Assembly: GCF_001956295.1 (NCBI RefSeq)
Contig: NZ_MRTD01000008.1
Coordinates: 186,001 to 250,000 of the forward strand
Length of the DNA stretch: 64,000 bases
From: Paenibacillus sp. FSL A5-0031
Lineage (GTDB): Bacteria; Bacillota; Bacilli; Paenibacillales; Paenibacillaceae
Direction: 5' to 3'
In this document: positions 8,758-17,439 of the stretch, one piece after another
Numbering within the stretch: position 1 is the stretch's first letter
Layout: every line of letters begins with the position of its first letter
Notes under the pieces: model-generated
What the model saw: the letters and a program-made list of their open reading frames with translations, nothing else
Told to the model about the DNA's origin: nothing
Database searches by the model: none
Made by a program: the position numbers and the translations under genes

Positions 8758-10517
8758 TTTAGTCCCTCCAATTCATAGATTGAGATGCCCTGTTCTTTTC
8801 CTTTTACCTTGATCTCGCCAAGAGCGTTCGCAATAACCCGATCTTTAACCACCTGATAGACCGCATCGCTCATAATGATTTGTCCGGGCTTTGCATTGCT
8901 CTCCAGCCTAGCTGTCGTATTAACCGTGTCTCCAATAGCGGTATAGTCCATCCTGCTCTTCGAACCTATGTTGCCGAAGACGGCTGGCCCCGTATGAATG
9001 CCAAGACCAAACTTCACACCAAATCCAAATCGTTCCATTAACTTGCGCTCCAATGCGGCTGAGCCCTCTTTCATTGCCCACGCCGCTTCCACCGCTCGCA
9101 TTGGATGGTCTTCAAGAAGCAGCGGCGCATTGAAAATTGCCATGGCTGCATCGCCGATAAACTTATCCAGCGTACCTTCGAATTTAAAGATGCAGTTGGC
9201 GGCAAGATCCAAGTATTCATTTAATATTTCAACGATTTCCTCCGGCTCCGCCTTCTCTGAGAGAGGCGTAAAGCCGCGAATATCAACAAAAAGCACAGTT
9301 AACTCACGGCGCGTTCCGCCCAGCTTTAAGCCCTCTTCACCATTTTTCAAAATCTGGTTAACGACCTCGGGGGCCACGTATCTGCCGAATATATCCGTCA
9401 CCCTGCGTCGCTCCAGCAATTCCTCTACGTAATGGAACCCAACGACGATGATGCAACTAATAATTAGCAGCGGCACCACATAGCCGATTGATATAATGAT
9501 TCCCTGACCGTACAAGTAGCTGCTTCCTACTACAAACGCAACGAGAATAACCGCAACCGCCAAAAATGAGATAAGCATATTCCACTTCCGGAATAAGAAG
9601 TAGGCAAGCGAAGCCGCAAGGAGCAAAATCAACGCATTCCATTTCCAATTAAGCTCATGCTTAAGATCATTTTCGAGCAGAGCCTGTATAATATTCGCGT
9701 GTATTTCCACCCCGTACATCATTTTTTTCACCTGCAATGGCGTCAGGTACTCATCCTTAAAGCCCGTGGCATACGGTCCAATAAGCACAATGCGATCCTG
9801 AAAATAATCCGCAGGCACATCCCCGTTCAGAACAGCAGCGTAAGGAATCGCTTCATATTGCCCTGGCCGCTCCGTATAGGGAATATGAAACTGTCCAAAT
9901 GCATCAAGCGGAAGCATATCCGCACTTACGCTTTTGCCGAGGCGCTCCATGTACATTTTATAAATTGTCCAAGAAAAGCTTTCTACCTGCTCGTCTTCAT
10001 ACATAAAACGATATAAAGAGTTGCGTACAACGTGATCGCGGTCCGGTATCGTGTTGATATGTCCAACCGCCGCTGCTGCTTCCTTAAGTGCCGGAAACGG
10101 CTCAGATATTTCAAGCGCGTCAATTGCGCCCTGCTTGGCTGAAGCTTCAAATGTTCCATATACGGGAAAAACGACATTGCCCGCATTTTTCACTGCGCTG
10201 ATTAGCGCTTCATCCGATGATGGATCATCTGCCGACGGTGCAGGGAAAGTGACGTCAAACGCAATAACTGCCGGTTTTCCTTCGGAGAGCATATCAACCA
10301 ATTGAGCATGAACATTTCGATTCCAAGGCCAGCTCCCAAATTCACTCACACTTTCATCATCAATAGCGATAATGGCAATTTGAGTTTCGACAGGGCTTTC
10401 CTTTTGCATAAAACGATCTTGGAAAAAATAGTCCATTCGATCAAATGTTCCTCTATACATGAAGAAAATAGCCAGTACAGCAAGCAGGGCCATAATATGT
10501 ATAAGCTTTATTTTCAT
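8754..10517 (-). CDS. CHASE2-domain class III adenylate/guanylate cyclase
   Basis: 587-residue membrane cyclase. Order: N-terminal membrane segment (about 5-22), extracellular CHASE2 sensor (about 30-285; [19 protein letters not shown] and [13 protein letters not shown] are hallmarks), three membrane segments (about 294-362), and a class III catalytic domain (about 400-587). Metal-binding aspartates D412 (FVDIRGFT) and D456 (FIGD) are present; K452 and D524 are the adenine-selecting pair; N533 and R537 (TVNTTARLE) are the transition-state residues. It is therefore predicted to be active and to make cAMP. The start at 10517 is chosen for its AAAGGAGGATAGT site; a longer reading to 10751 would run into the upstream gene. 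It starts 27 bp after the cNMP/SLC13 gene and overlaps the FecR gene by 4 bp. Confidence 0.92.
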   Translation of the reverse strand: MKIKLIHIMALLAVLAIFFMYRGTFDRMDYFFQDRFMQKESPVETQIAIIAIDDESVSEFGSWPWNRNVHAQLVDMLSEGKPAVIAFDVTFPAPSADDPSSDEALISAVKNAGNVVFPVYGTFEASAKQGAIDALEISEPFPALKEAAAAVGHINTIPDRDHVVRNSLYRFMYEDEQVESFSWTIYKMYMERLGKSVSADMLPLDAFGQFHIPYTERPGQYEAIPYAAVLNGDVPADYFQDRIVLIGPYATGFKDEYLTPLQVKKMMYGVEIHANIIQALLENDLKHELNWKWNALILLLAASLAYFLFRKWNMLISFLAVAVILVAFVVGSSYLYGQGIIISIGYVVPLLIISCIIVVGFHYVEELLERRRVTDIFGRYVAPEVVNQILKNGEEGLKLGGTRRELTVLFVDIRGFTPLSEKAEPEEIVEILNEYLDLAANCIFKFEGTLDKFIGDAAMAIFNAPLLLEDHPMRAVEAAWAMKEGSAALERKLMERFGFGVKFGLGIHTGPAVFGNIGSKSRMDYTAIGDTVNTTARLESNAKPGQIIMSDAVYQVVKDRVIANALGEIKVKGKEQGISIYELEGLK

Positions 10518-10543
10518 ACTATCCTCCTTTCCCTTCTTTTCCG

Positions 10544-13159
10544 TCAAATGAGATGAAGCCACTTCCAATATGGAACACAGAGCACAGCTATAAGTAGAAC
10601 TGCAAATGCATAACCGAGTGCAAGCTTCCCGGCTTGACGATGGGTAAACGCTTTCCCCTCCGAGCTGTAATAGGCAGTTAAATAGGTAGGAGACTGATAG
10701 GCAAAGAAAAACGGATCTGTTGCAAGCAATATGACAAACACGAGCACCCAAGGATGAATGCCTACTGTCTCTCCTAAAGGAACAATAGCGGTGATAAGTA
10801 AAATAACAGCTGGATCATCTCGAATGACTAGTGTAACGACAAAGGAAACGAGAATGACTGCAACAAGGAATAAGGCAGGTGTGCTCACAAAAACAGACAT
10901 ATGCTCTCCAAGAAAGGAAGATAACAGCTCAGCAATTCCTAGCTGCTCGGCGACGCCCGCAAAGCTGAATGCAGCCCCGAGAAACAATAAAAAAGTCCAA
11001 TCTATCCCTGTCGAAATTGTCTGTTTATCGAGCACGCCGCTAATAACTAAAACCGCAAAACCCATCAGCATAATCCACGTACTCTCAATCCCGTGAATCG
11101 GTTGAAGCACCATAAGCCCAATGCAGCATATAATCGTCCAGAGCGATACTCGCTCATCCTTTGTTAGCGGGCCAAGCAGCCTCATCTGTTCACTCAGCAC
11201 TTCGCCTGTGACAACTTTGGCAGGCTCGATCTTACGGAACATAAAGAGCAATACGATAATCAACACAGTGCCGAAAATAATAAACGCTGGCAGCGCATAC
11301 AATAACCATTGCAGCCACGATACCGATTGCTCTGTAGAAGCAAGGCCATAAGCCATAATATTGGTGTATGAGCCTGTCATAACAAAAGGCGCGGTAAAGC
11401 CAAAGAAAATCATAGCAATCAGCCCAAGGCCAGCGGCTCCCTTGCTTCTCTCTTCAAAGCCGAGCGATTCGGCGAGCGTCTGTGCCATCGGAACGCCAAG
11501 CGATACCTTGGCAGAGGATGAAGGAAGCAGCGGATTAAGCAGGACCCCGCCTGCAATAATGCCCCAAAGCTGTCCGCGGTAATGGGCAGGAAATCTTTTT
11601 AAAGCATGGAGTGCAAAGCGGTAAGAAATGCCTGATTTTGTTATTACCGCACTTATCGCCATAATAGAAATCATAAAGAGCCACGAGCTTGATGCAAATC
11701 CCGAGAGTGCCGTTTCCGGAGAGGCAACGCCCCCCAGCACCCACAGCATAATCATGCCAAGCGCCACAATGTAATCCGGCATAATCGGAACAATCCACAT
11801 AATAACTGCAGCTAGCGCAATTCCGATAAACCGCATGCCCGCCTCAGTTAAACCGCCAATAGGATCTAATAGGAAAGAAAGTATGATGCAGAGCAGCGCC
11901 GCCATGACAGCCCCTGCTTCTGCAGCGCGATTCCCCTTCAACAAACGTCCGGCGCCTTTCACAAGCACCTCGCTGCGTTTTCTAGCCAGCTTTTGTTTGG
12001 CTAATCCATACGCCCGATCAGCATCCGGCAATTCAACTTTATTGAAGGATAAAGTGCTAGCTAATGCATCAGCCAGCTTCAAATAATCCAACGCTTGATT
12101 GTTTCTGCCAACACGTCTGCTAAGCTCCGTTCCGCACTCGTACAAAAACAAAAGCTCATGCGATTGAAATTTGTTAGGCTGGTTTAATGAGGCTTCTATA
12201 ACAGCAAGCCCAATTTCCGGCGCATTTTTCTCACAGTAAGGTAGATAGGTTTGCAGCACCGTGTAATTTCCTGCGAGTATATCTCTAGGGCAGCGGCTAA
12301 TGGTACGAAAAAGTTCTGCGCGCTGATGATCCGTAACCTCTCCTTCTATGCGAGCATACGTGTCTAGCGCTGCCGGCCAGTTCCCTTTATCCGCTTGGAT
12401 CATGATGAATGCCACCCAGTTGCCTTGAGAAACATACCACGAGGTCGCATTTTCCAGCCAACCAGCCATCTCCTCGTACCCATAACGCTCCTTGCTTATA
12501 TCATTAAGAACTGGTTTAATACCGCTTATAAGAGTCAACCATTCCGATGTTAACGGATCATCTTGAAAGCACTCCCGAAGGAAGAGATTCTCTGAAAGCT
12601 CCCTTTGCATTGTCATGCCATAGGTATGCTCCACAAGCCCTCTGCTAATAAGAGGAACATGTGCGCACCACTGCAGAAACCGAGCCGATAGCTCGCGCAA
12701 TTGTCCAAGCTCATACGCAATTCGCTCGGATTCCGTTTTCTTAGATGCTTGAAGCTTCGCATTCGTTGCGATCAATCGTTGCGAAAGCAGCTTGATGAAA
12801 TAGGATGAGAAAATTGCATTCTCAGCAACAAGGCGATCAAACATCCTGCTGTCAATGATATGCAGTACAGCATCCTCCGCAGCTACGGCCTCAGCAGACC
12901 GCGCTTCCCCAGTAAGCAGAGCCATTTCACCAAAAACCTCGCCTGGCCCAAGCACGGCAAGCGAACGCCGAACGCTGTCATCCGTTTTTGAGAATAGCTC
13001 AATCGTGCCGCTTTCTATGATGAACATTTGATCGCCATGCTCGCCTTGATGGAACAACCTCGTTCCCGCAGGAATCTGTTGTTTATCAAGCATCCCCAGC
13101 AGCTTCGCAAGCTCTACATTAGAGAGCCCTTTAAACATATCAATACCTGTGAGCTTCAC
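10544..13159 (-). CDS. cNMP-binding domain fused to SLC13/DASS anion transporter
   Basis: 871 residues with three parts. A CAP-like cyclic-nucleotide-binding domain (about 8-125) has a phosphate-binding cassette with FGEMALLTGEARSA, including the Glu (E78) and Arg (R87) that contact ribose and cyclic phosphate. A soluble helical region (about 130-410) is unrecognised. A 12-helix-like domain (about 415-871) resembles SLC13 sodium/dicarboxylate/sulfate symporters (LNPLLPSSSAKVSLGVPMAQ and a VIRDDPAVILLITAI segment). GTG start with AGAGG 11 bases upstream. First gene of the operon; the cyclase follows at 27 bp. Inference: transport gated by cAMP made next door. The anion is unknown. A TATAAT-like box lies about 55 bp upstream, without a convincing -35. 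Confidence 0.88.
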   Translation of the reverse strand: MKLTGIDMFKGLSNVELAKLLGMLDKQQIPAGTRLFHQGEHGDQMFIIESGTIELFSKTDDSVRRSLAVLGPGEVFGEMALLTGEARSAEAVAAEDAVLHIIDSRMFDRLVAENAIFSSYFIKLLSQRLIATNAKLQASKKTESERIAYELGQLRELSARFLQWCAHVPLISRGLVEHTYGMTMQRELSENLFLRECFQDDPLTSEWLTLISGIKPVLNDISKERYGYEEMAGWLENATSWYVSQGNWVAFIMIQADKGNWPAALDTYARIEGEVTDHQRAELFRTISRCPRDILAGNYTVLQTYLPYCEKNAPEIGLAVIEASLNQPNKFQSHELLFLYECGTELSRRVGRNNQALDYLKLADALASTLSFNKVELPDADRAYGLAKQKLARKRSEVLVKGAGRLLKGNRAAEAGAVMAALLCIILSFLLDPIGGLTEAGMRFIGIALAAVIMWIVPIMPDYIVALGMIMLWVLGGVASPETALSGFASSSWLFMISIMAISAVITKSGISYRFALHALKRFPAHYRGQLWGIIAGGVLLNPLLPSSSAKVSLGVPMAQTLAESLGFEERSKGAAGLGLIAMIFFGFTAPFVMTGSYTNIMAYGLASTEQSVSWLQWLLYALPAFIIFGTVLIIVLLFMFRKIEPAKVVTGEVLSEQMRLLGPLTKDERVSLWTIICCIGLMVLQPIHGIESTWIMLMGFAVLVISGVLDKQTISTGIDWTFLLFLGAAFSFAGVAEQLGIAELLSSFLGEHMSVFVSTPALFLVAVILVSFVVTLVIRDDPAVILLITAIVPLGETVGIHPWVLVFVILLATDPFFFAYQSPTYLTAYYSSEGKAFTHRQAGKLALGYAFAVLLIAVLCVPYWKWLHLI

Positions 13160-13361
13160 TAATCTATCTACCTCTTATCAAAGAAATTAGTTCTTTAGTA
13201 TTATTAATCTATTATATATGAATATTGAAAAAAATTGGTAGTTATCGAAAGTTGTCATTTAATAATATTTTTGATCGATTAATCATTTGGTTATTGCCAA
13301 AAGAGCTTAAATTATCTACTATTAAATTATATAAATCCAATACGGAAAGTTGGTTTTTATA

Positions 13362-13784
13362 ATGAAGGAGATTCCCATTCCATTTGTTCGAAGTAATCAA
13401 GTCGGTATCGTAGCCGTACTTCTTCTTGCGATAGGCCTGCAGTTGCCTTGGCTTATTGCAGCACTTTGGATTATTCAAATAATTGGACTTATTTTCGGTC
13501 CCAAAGCTAATTTATTCATTATTGCGGCTCGCCCTTTCCTAAACGGTCGAATTTCTTCCGCACAAACAGAAGCAGCTGAGCTGCAGCGCTTCAACAACTC
13601 CCTAGGTGTAGGTTTCCTCACTTTCTCGCTGCTTAGCTTTATGCTCGGCTGGTCTGCAGCCGGTTATATATTTGCTGGGATGATGGGAGCTGCTGCGCTA
13701 GCCGCCATTCTCGGCTTTTGCATCGGCTGCACGATCTATTTTCAATACAAGCAATTCCGCGCACGGAGATTAAAACGAGGTTAG
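13362..13784 (+). CDS. DUF4395 family membrane protein
   Basis: 140 residues. It begins KEIPIPFVRSNQVGI, the conserved opening of DUF4395, then about four hydrophobic segments, including VGIVAVLLLAIGLQLPWLIA and LIAALWIIQIIGLIFGP; GFLTFSLLSFMLGWSAAGYI follows. No catalytic motif. Members of this family are often next to rhodanese or thioredoxin-like genes, but not here. The ATG at 13362 has GGAAAG 12 bases upstream; a TTG at 13350 is an alternative start. Single gene on the plus strand, converging on the YhdH-like gene through a shared terminator. Function unknown. Confidence 0.82.
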   Translation: MKEIPIPFVRSNQVGIVAVLLLAIGLQLPWLIAALWIIQIIGLIFGPKANLFIIAARPFLNGRISSAQTEAAELQRFNNSLGVGFLTFSLLSFMLGWSAAGYIFAGMMGAAALAAILGFCIGCTIYFQYKQFRARRLKRG

Positions 13785-13791
13785 CTTTAAC

Positions 13792-13831
13792 AAAAAGAGC
13801 AATTGCCCGCATGCAGGCAATTGCTCTTTTC
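13792..13831. terminator. Bidirectional terminator between convergent genes
   Basis: AAAAGAGCAATTGCC, an eight-base loop and GGCAATTGCTCTTTT form a perfect 15-bp stem with A and T runs on both sides, serving both the DUF4395 gene and the oxidoreductase gene. Confidence 0.9.
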
Positions 13832-13836
13832 TGTCG

Positions 13837-14823
13837 TTATAGCTTTACAATGGCTCTGCCTTTTGCTTGCCCATTCAAGAGGGTAGCTACCTGGTGGCTC
13901 ACCTGGTCCAGACTAATTTCCGAGAATAATTCGCCCAGCATACTTGGCTTATAGACATCAGCCAATAGCGCCCATATTTTGCTGCGAATCTCCATCCCTG
14001 CCATGACAGAATCAATACCGATCAGCCGTACTCCTCTTATGATGAATGGGTATACGGTCATCGAAAGGCCCGCTCCGCCTGTCAAACCGCTCGCCGCTAC
14101 GGCGCCGCCATATTTTAATTGAGACAGCACCGCGGTTAATGTCTCCCCGCCCACACAATCAATAGCTCCTGCCCATATCTGCTTGTCCAGAGGCTGCTTG
14201 GAACCAGATAGAAGCTCTTCTCTTGGCAGAATTCGCTTCACGCCTAAATCAAGCAAATACTGCTGCTTATCCAGTTTCCCCGTACTCGCTGCCACCTCAT
14301 ATCCAAGCTTCGCCGCAATTGCAGCAGCAATACTGCCTACTCCTCCAGTTGCACCAGTCACGAGAATAGGACCATCCTCTGGCCGAATGCCATTTTGCAC
14401 AAGCTCATATACGGACAAAGCCGCAGTAAAACCTGCCGTCCCCAGTATCATAGCTTCCTTCATCGACAAACCTTGCGGCAGCTTGATTGTCCATTCCGCA
14501 GGCACACGGGCATATTCGCTAAAACCGCCAAAATGATTGACGCCGAGCCCAAATCCCGTGACCACAATTTCGTCGCCCTCTTGGAATCTCTCATCTTCAC
14601 TCGATACAACCGTACCCGCCAAATCAATACCCGGTACAAAAGGATAACTTTTCACAATACCGCCATTAGGCAAACAAGCTAACGCATCTTTGTAATTCAC
14701 ACTGGAATACGCAACCTTAATAAGCAATTCACCCTGCGGCAAATCGTATAAGTCCAACTGCTGTGTATTTGCGATAATCTCATTTTCTACTTTGTTAATC
14801 ACAAGCGCTTTAAAAGATGACAT
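13837..14823 (-). CDS. YhdH/YhfP family NADPH quinone oxidoreductase (acryloyl-CoA reductase type)
   Basis: 328-residue zinc-independent medium-chain dehydrogenase/reductase. N-terminal GroES-like domain: VAYSSVNYKDALAC and FVPGIDLAGTVVSS. Cofactor domain: ILVTGATGGVGSIAAAIA near residue 150 is the NADP-binding glycine motif and AASTGK is compatible with NADPH. The NYKDAL motif and length are typical of YhdH/AcuI, known to reduce acryloyl-CoA or quinones. It lacks the catalytic zinc ligands of alcohol dehydrogenases. Monocistronic, and stands apart from its neighbours. The physiological substrate is not given by sequence. Confidence 0.9.
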   Translation of the reverse strand: MSSFKALVINKVENEIIANTQQLDLYDLPQGELLIKVAYSSVNYKDALACLPNGGIVKSYPFVPGIDLAGTVVSSEDERFQEGDEIVVTGFGLGVNHFGGFSEYARVPAEWTIKLPQGLSMKEAMILGTAGFTAALSVYELVQNGIRPEDGPILVTGATGGVGSIAAAIAAKLGYEVAASTGKLDKQQYLLDLGVKRILPREELLSGSKQPLDKQIWAGAIDCVGGETLTAVLSQLKYGGAVAASGLTGGAGLSMTVYPFIIRGVRLIGIDSVMAGMEIRSKIWALLADVYKPSMLGELFSEISLDQVSHQVATLLNGQAKGRAIVKL

Positions 14824-14947
14824 ATACGCAACCCTCCATTATATAGGCTTATAAACAAGCTGAAATTATACGGAACCTATGCCTAACTCATATTTTAATT
14901 CTAATGTAACAGTTATTGCGGGCGATTGCGACTGAGCTTACTAAGCG

Positions 14948-14990
14948 CAAAAAAAGACGTCTCTCACCCTATTCGGCGAAGACGTCTTCG
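14948..14990 (-). terminator. Terminator after the GH4 gene
   Basis: Minus strand: GAAGACGTCT, a 17-base loop, AGACGTCTTTTTTT. The stem is followed by a T run and lies 17 bp behind the GH4 stop. Confidence 0.75.
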
Positions 14991-15006
14991 TTCATTCATA
15001 TTCTGC

Positions 15007-16311
15007 TTACTCTGCAAAAAACTGCGGCAAATACGCTTTGTTCTGCTCCAGCATTTCATCCAGCATACGCTGCGCGTCATTCGTTGAATCAACGAGCGGG
15101 TGATGCGCGAGTGCCAGCAATGCCGTATCCCTATTGCCGGATACAGCTGCCTCAATAGCCAGCTGCTCATACACTTTCACAGCATGAATGAGTCCTTTCG
15201 CTGCCGCTGGCACAATAGCTACAGGCTGCGGAATTGGACCTGCCTTCGTAACGACACAGTTTACTTCAATACAAGCGTCATCCGGCAGAAAGTCCAGCAC
15301 CCCTTGATTTGGCACGTTTAACGTTTGAATATCACCGCTGTCGTTATATAGCGAGTTCATCAGCTTTACAGCCGCCTCCGAATAATAAGCACCGCCGCGC
15401 TGTTCAAGCTGCTTTGGTTTCTCCGACAGATTCGGGTCTTTGTAAATTTCGAATAGCTCATCCTCAAGCCGCTGAACCGTCTCCGCCCGCGTTTCACCTT
15501 TGGCAGCTGCTGCTTGCTGCTCGGCCAAGATTTCGCGCTGCAAATAAAAATATTTTAAATAATAGGACGGGATTGCTCGCAATGAACGAAGCAAACTGCC
15601 ATTCCAAGCGTACTGAGGTACGTTTTTGGCGGAGTACCCGTCTTGGTTACTCAAGAGCTCATCCAGCTTGGATTCACCATTAACTGTAATGGAGCTAATC
15701 CAGTGCAGGTGATTAAGCCCAGCGAATTCACATCTAATGCTATCAACCGGTACTTGGTACAACGATGACAGCCATTTATATGCAGCTATTGGAGAGTTGC
15801 ATAACCCAATCGATTTGATGCGTGAATGCTTATGGATAGCCTCTGTAACCATGCCGGCCGGGTTGGTGAAATTAAGCAGCCATGCCTCTGGGCAAAGCTC
15901 CTCCATATCCTTGCAGATTTCAAGAAGAACAGGAATGGTGCGCAGAGCCTTCATCATCCCGCCTGCACCCGTCGTCTCCTGCCCAATCATATTGTATTTG
16001 AGCGGAATAGACTCATCCCAGCCGCGCGCTTCCAATCGGCCGACACGCATTTGCGTCGTTACAAAGTCAGCATCCGCCAGCACCGAACGTCGATCCAGCG
16101 TCAAATCCAGCTTAATAGGCAAGCCTGATTTCTCAATCATGCGTTTGGCAAGCTGACCGACAATAGCCAGCTTATTCCGTCCCTCCGGTATGTCTACCAG
16201 CACAATTTCCGTCACAGGAAAGGTCGCATAGTTTAATATAAAACCTTCAATTAACTCTGGCGTATAAGAAGATCCTCCGCCAATAACGACTACCTTTAAT
16301 CGATCACCCAT
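15007..16311 (-). CDS. GH4 family 6-phospho-beta-glucosidase (LicH/CelF type)
   Basis: 434-residue cytoplasmic hydrolase. GH4 enzymes use NAD+ and a divalent metal with redox elimination chemistry. Seen: the NAD-binding loop VVVIGGGSSYTPELIEG at the N-terminus, the metal-binding Cys in GLCNSP near residue 170, the His in AGLNHLHW near residue 200, and EVNCVV near the C-terminal third, all typical of 6-phospho-beta-glucosidases rather than the alpha group. The start at 16311 is chosen for the AAGGAGG ten bases upstream; it overlaps the kinase gene by 16 bp. Last gene of the sugar operon. It needs a 6-phosphorylated disaccharide, which the adjacent kinase could make, since no PTS gene is present. 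Confidence 0.9.
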   Translation of the reverse strand: MGDRLKVVVIGGGSSYTPELIEGFILNYATFPVTEIVLVDIPEGRNKLAIVGQLAKRMIEKSGLPIKLDLTLDRRSVLADADFVTTQMRVGRLEARGWDESIPLKYNMIGQETTGAGGMMKALRTIPVLLEICKDMEELCPEAWLLNFTNPAGMVTEAIHKHSRIKSIGLCNSPIAAYKWLSSLYQVPVDSIRCEFAGLNHLHWISSITVNGESKLDELLSNQDGYSAKNVPQYAWNGSLLRSLRAIPSYYLKYFYLQREILAEQQAAAAKGETRAETVQRLEDELFEIYKDPNLSEKPKQLEQRGGAYYSEAAVKLMNSLYNDSGDIQTLNVPNQGVLDFLPDDACIEVNCVVTKAGPIPQPVAIVPAAAKGLIHAVKVYEQLAIEAAVSGNRDTALLALAHHPLVDSTNDAQRMLDEMLEQNKAYLPQFFAE

Positions 16312-17291
16312 TCTGCTTGCGCCTCCTTCACTGATAAACATTGTTGTAAACAAGCATATACAGACTCTTCAATAGAAGAAGTCGTTTTATCCATAGCTAA
16401 TAAAATCGCGCCTGCCACAGGCTCCATCGACAACACGGTCAAGCTGCAATTTGGAGCTGCCCGTTTCACATGCTCCTCCAAATAAGGCGCAACGTAGCGG
16501 CTGTCGCCGCGGGTCAGCACACTGCCAACCATAACGAGATCAAATACATCATGATTCATATTCAGCTTCGAAATGACAGCACTCGCCGTCATGCCAAGCT
16601 CCTCACCCTGCCTCTGCAGAATGCTGCAAGCTACCTCATCCTTTTGCTCCGCCGCTTCAAACAGCAGCTTCGCAAGCTGGTGAGGAATCATCCTACCCTG
16701 ATTCAAGTAGTCGTGGAACATATTTTCAACGGTGTCGTAGCCTAGTTGTTCTAGGGTCAGATCCGTAAGCAAGGTAGCTTGCCCTCTGCCCTCCCATGAG
16801 CGTATAACAGAACGAAAAACTTCCACTGCCAGCAAGCTTCCTCCGCCAAAATCACCGAAAGCATAACCGAATCCGCCGCATTGCAAGCTCTCGCCATGGC
16901 GATTAACGCCAAAGCTGTTCGTCCCGCTGCCGCAAATGACAACAACCCCATCCGGCTGCTTCGTACCGGCTCTCAGACCGATTACCGTATCGCAAACGAT
17001 CTCGTAGTTTTCAAACCCAAGCTTCGCGATCATCGGCCTTAATATTTGAAAGTCAGCCTCGCGATCTGCTCCCGCCAAACCAAATACCGCATATGCAATT
17101 TGCTCCTGTGTTACCTTTGCATGCATCAGGGCATGGATAACAGCTGCCTGAATATTGCTTCTAGCAAGTTCTACTCCTAATTGATGATTGCCGCAGCCGC
17201 TCTCACTAGCGCCCACAACCCTCCCCATTTCGTCACATACAACAGCGATCGTTTTACTGCCTCCACCATCCACACCCAAATAATATGTCAA
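16296..17291 (-). CDS. BadF/BadG/BcrA-type sugar kinase (GlcNAc kinase-like)
   Basis: 331 residues of the ASKHA fold. Phosphate-1 loop YYLGVDGGGSKTIAVVCDE at the N-terminus; adenosine/phosphate-2 loop VVICGSGTNSFGVNRHG near residue 117; FGDFGGGSLLA near residue 148, typical of the BadF/NAGK group. Members include N-acetylglucosamine kinase and glucosamine kinase. The start is TTG with GGGAGAG upstream. It lies between the binding-protein gene and the GH4 gene and overlaps the latter. Because GH4 needs 6-phospho-glycosides, the kinase may phosphorylate an imported beta-disaccharide (analogous to BglK activity, though BglK is of the ROK family), or the released amino sugar; sequence does not decide. 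Confidence 0.85.
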   Translation of the reverse strand: MTYYLGVDGGGSKTIAVVCDEMGRVVGASESGCGNHQLGVELARSNIQAAVIHALMHAKVTQEQIAYAVFGLAGADREADFQILRPMIAKLGFENYEIVCDTVIGLRAGTKQPDGVVVICGSGTNSFGVNRHGESLQCGGFGYAFGDFGGGSLLAVEVFRSVIRSWEGRGQATLLTDLTLEQLGYDTVENMFHDYLNQGRMIPHQLAKLLFEAAEQKDEVACSILQRQGEELGMTASAVISKLNMNHDVFDLVMVGSVLTRGDSRYVAPYLEEHVKRAAPNCSLTVLSMEPVAGAILLAMDKTTSSIEESVYACLQQCLSVKEAQAEWVID

Positions 17292-17326
17292 TTATATTCT
17301 CTCCCATGCGAATACTTGGTTTTGAA

Positions 17327-17390
17327 GGCTATTCTCTTCTCGCCATGCATGCAAACTATCGCTTAAGCATGAACAATAGAGAATATAGCC
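17327..17390 (-). other. Intercistronic hairpin between binding-protein and kinase genes
   Basis: Minus strand GGCTATATTCTCT pairs with AGAGAATAGCC across a loop of about 40 bases, without a following T run. Such hairpins often stabilise the upstream mRNA, which would give more binding protein than kinase or GH4. Confidence 0.4.
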
Positions 17391-17439
17391 TCCAATCCCA
17401 CTGCTGCAGTTGAATCCAGCTAGCCTGTAATTAAAAACA

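Noticed and set aside
10518..10751. Upstream in-frame extension of the cyclase gene
   Set aside because: It would overlap the transporter gene by about 200 bp and has no ribosome site, while the ATG at 10517 has AAAGGAGG at good spacing and a CHASE2-typical N-terminus.
13242..13478. Minus-strand frame overlapping the DUF4395 gene
   Set aside because: No similarity to anything known, and it covers the start and promoter region of a well-supported gene on the other strand.
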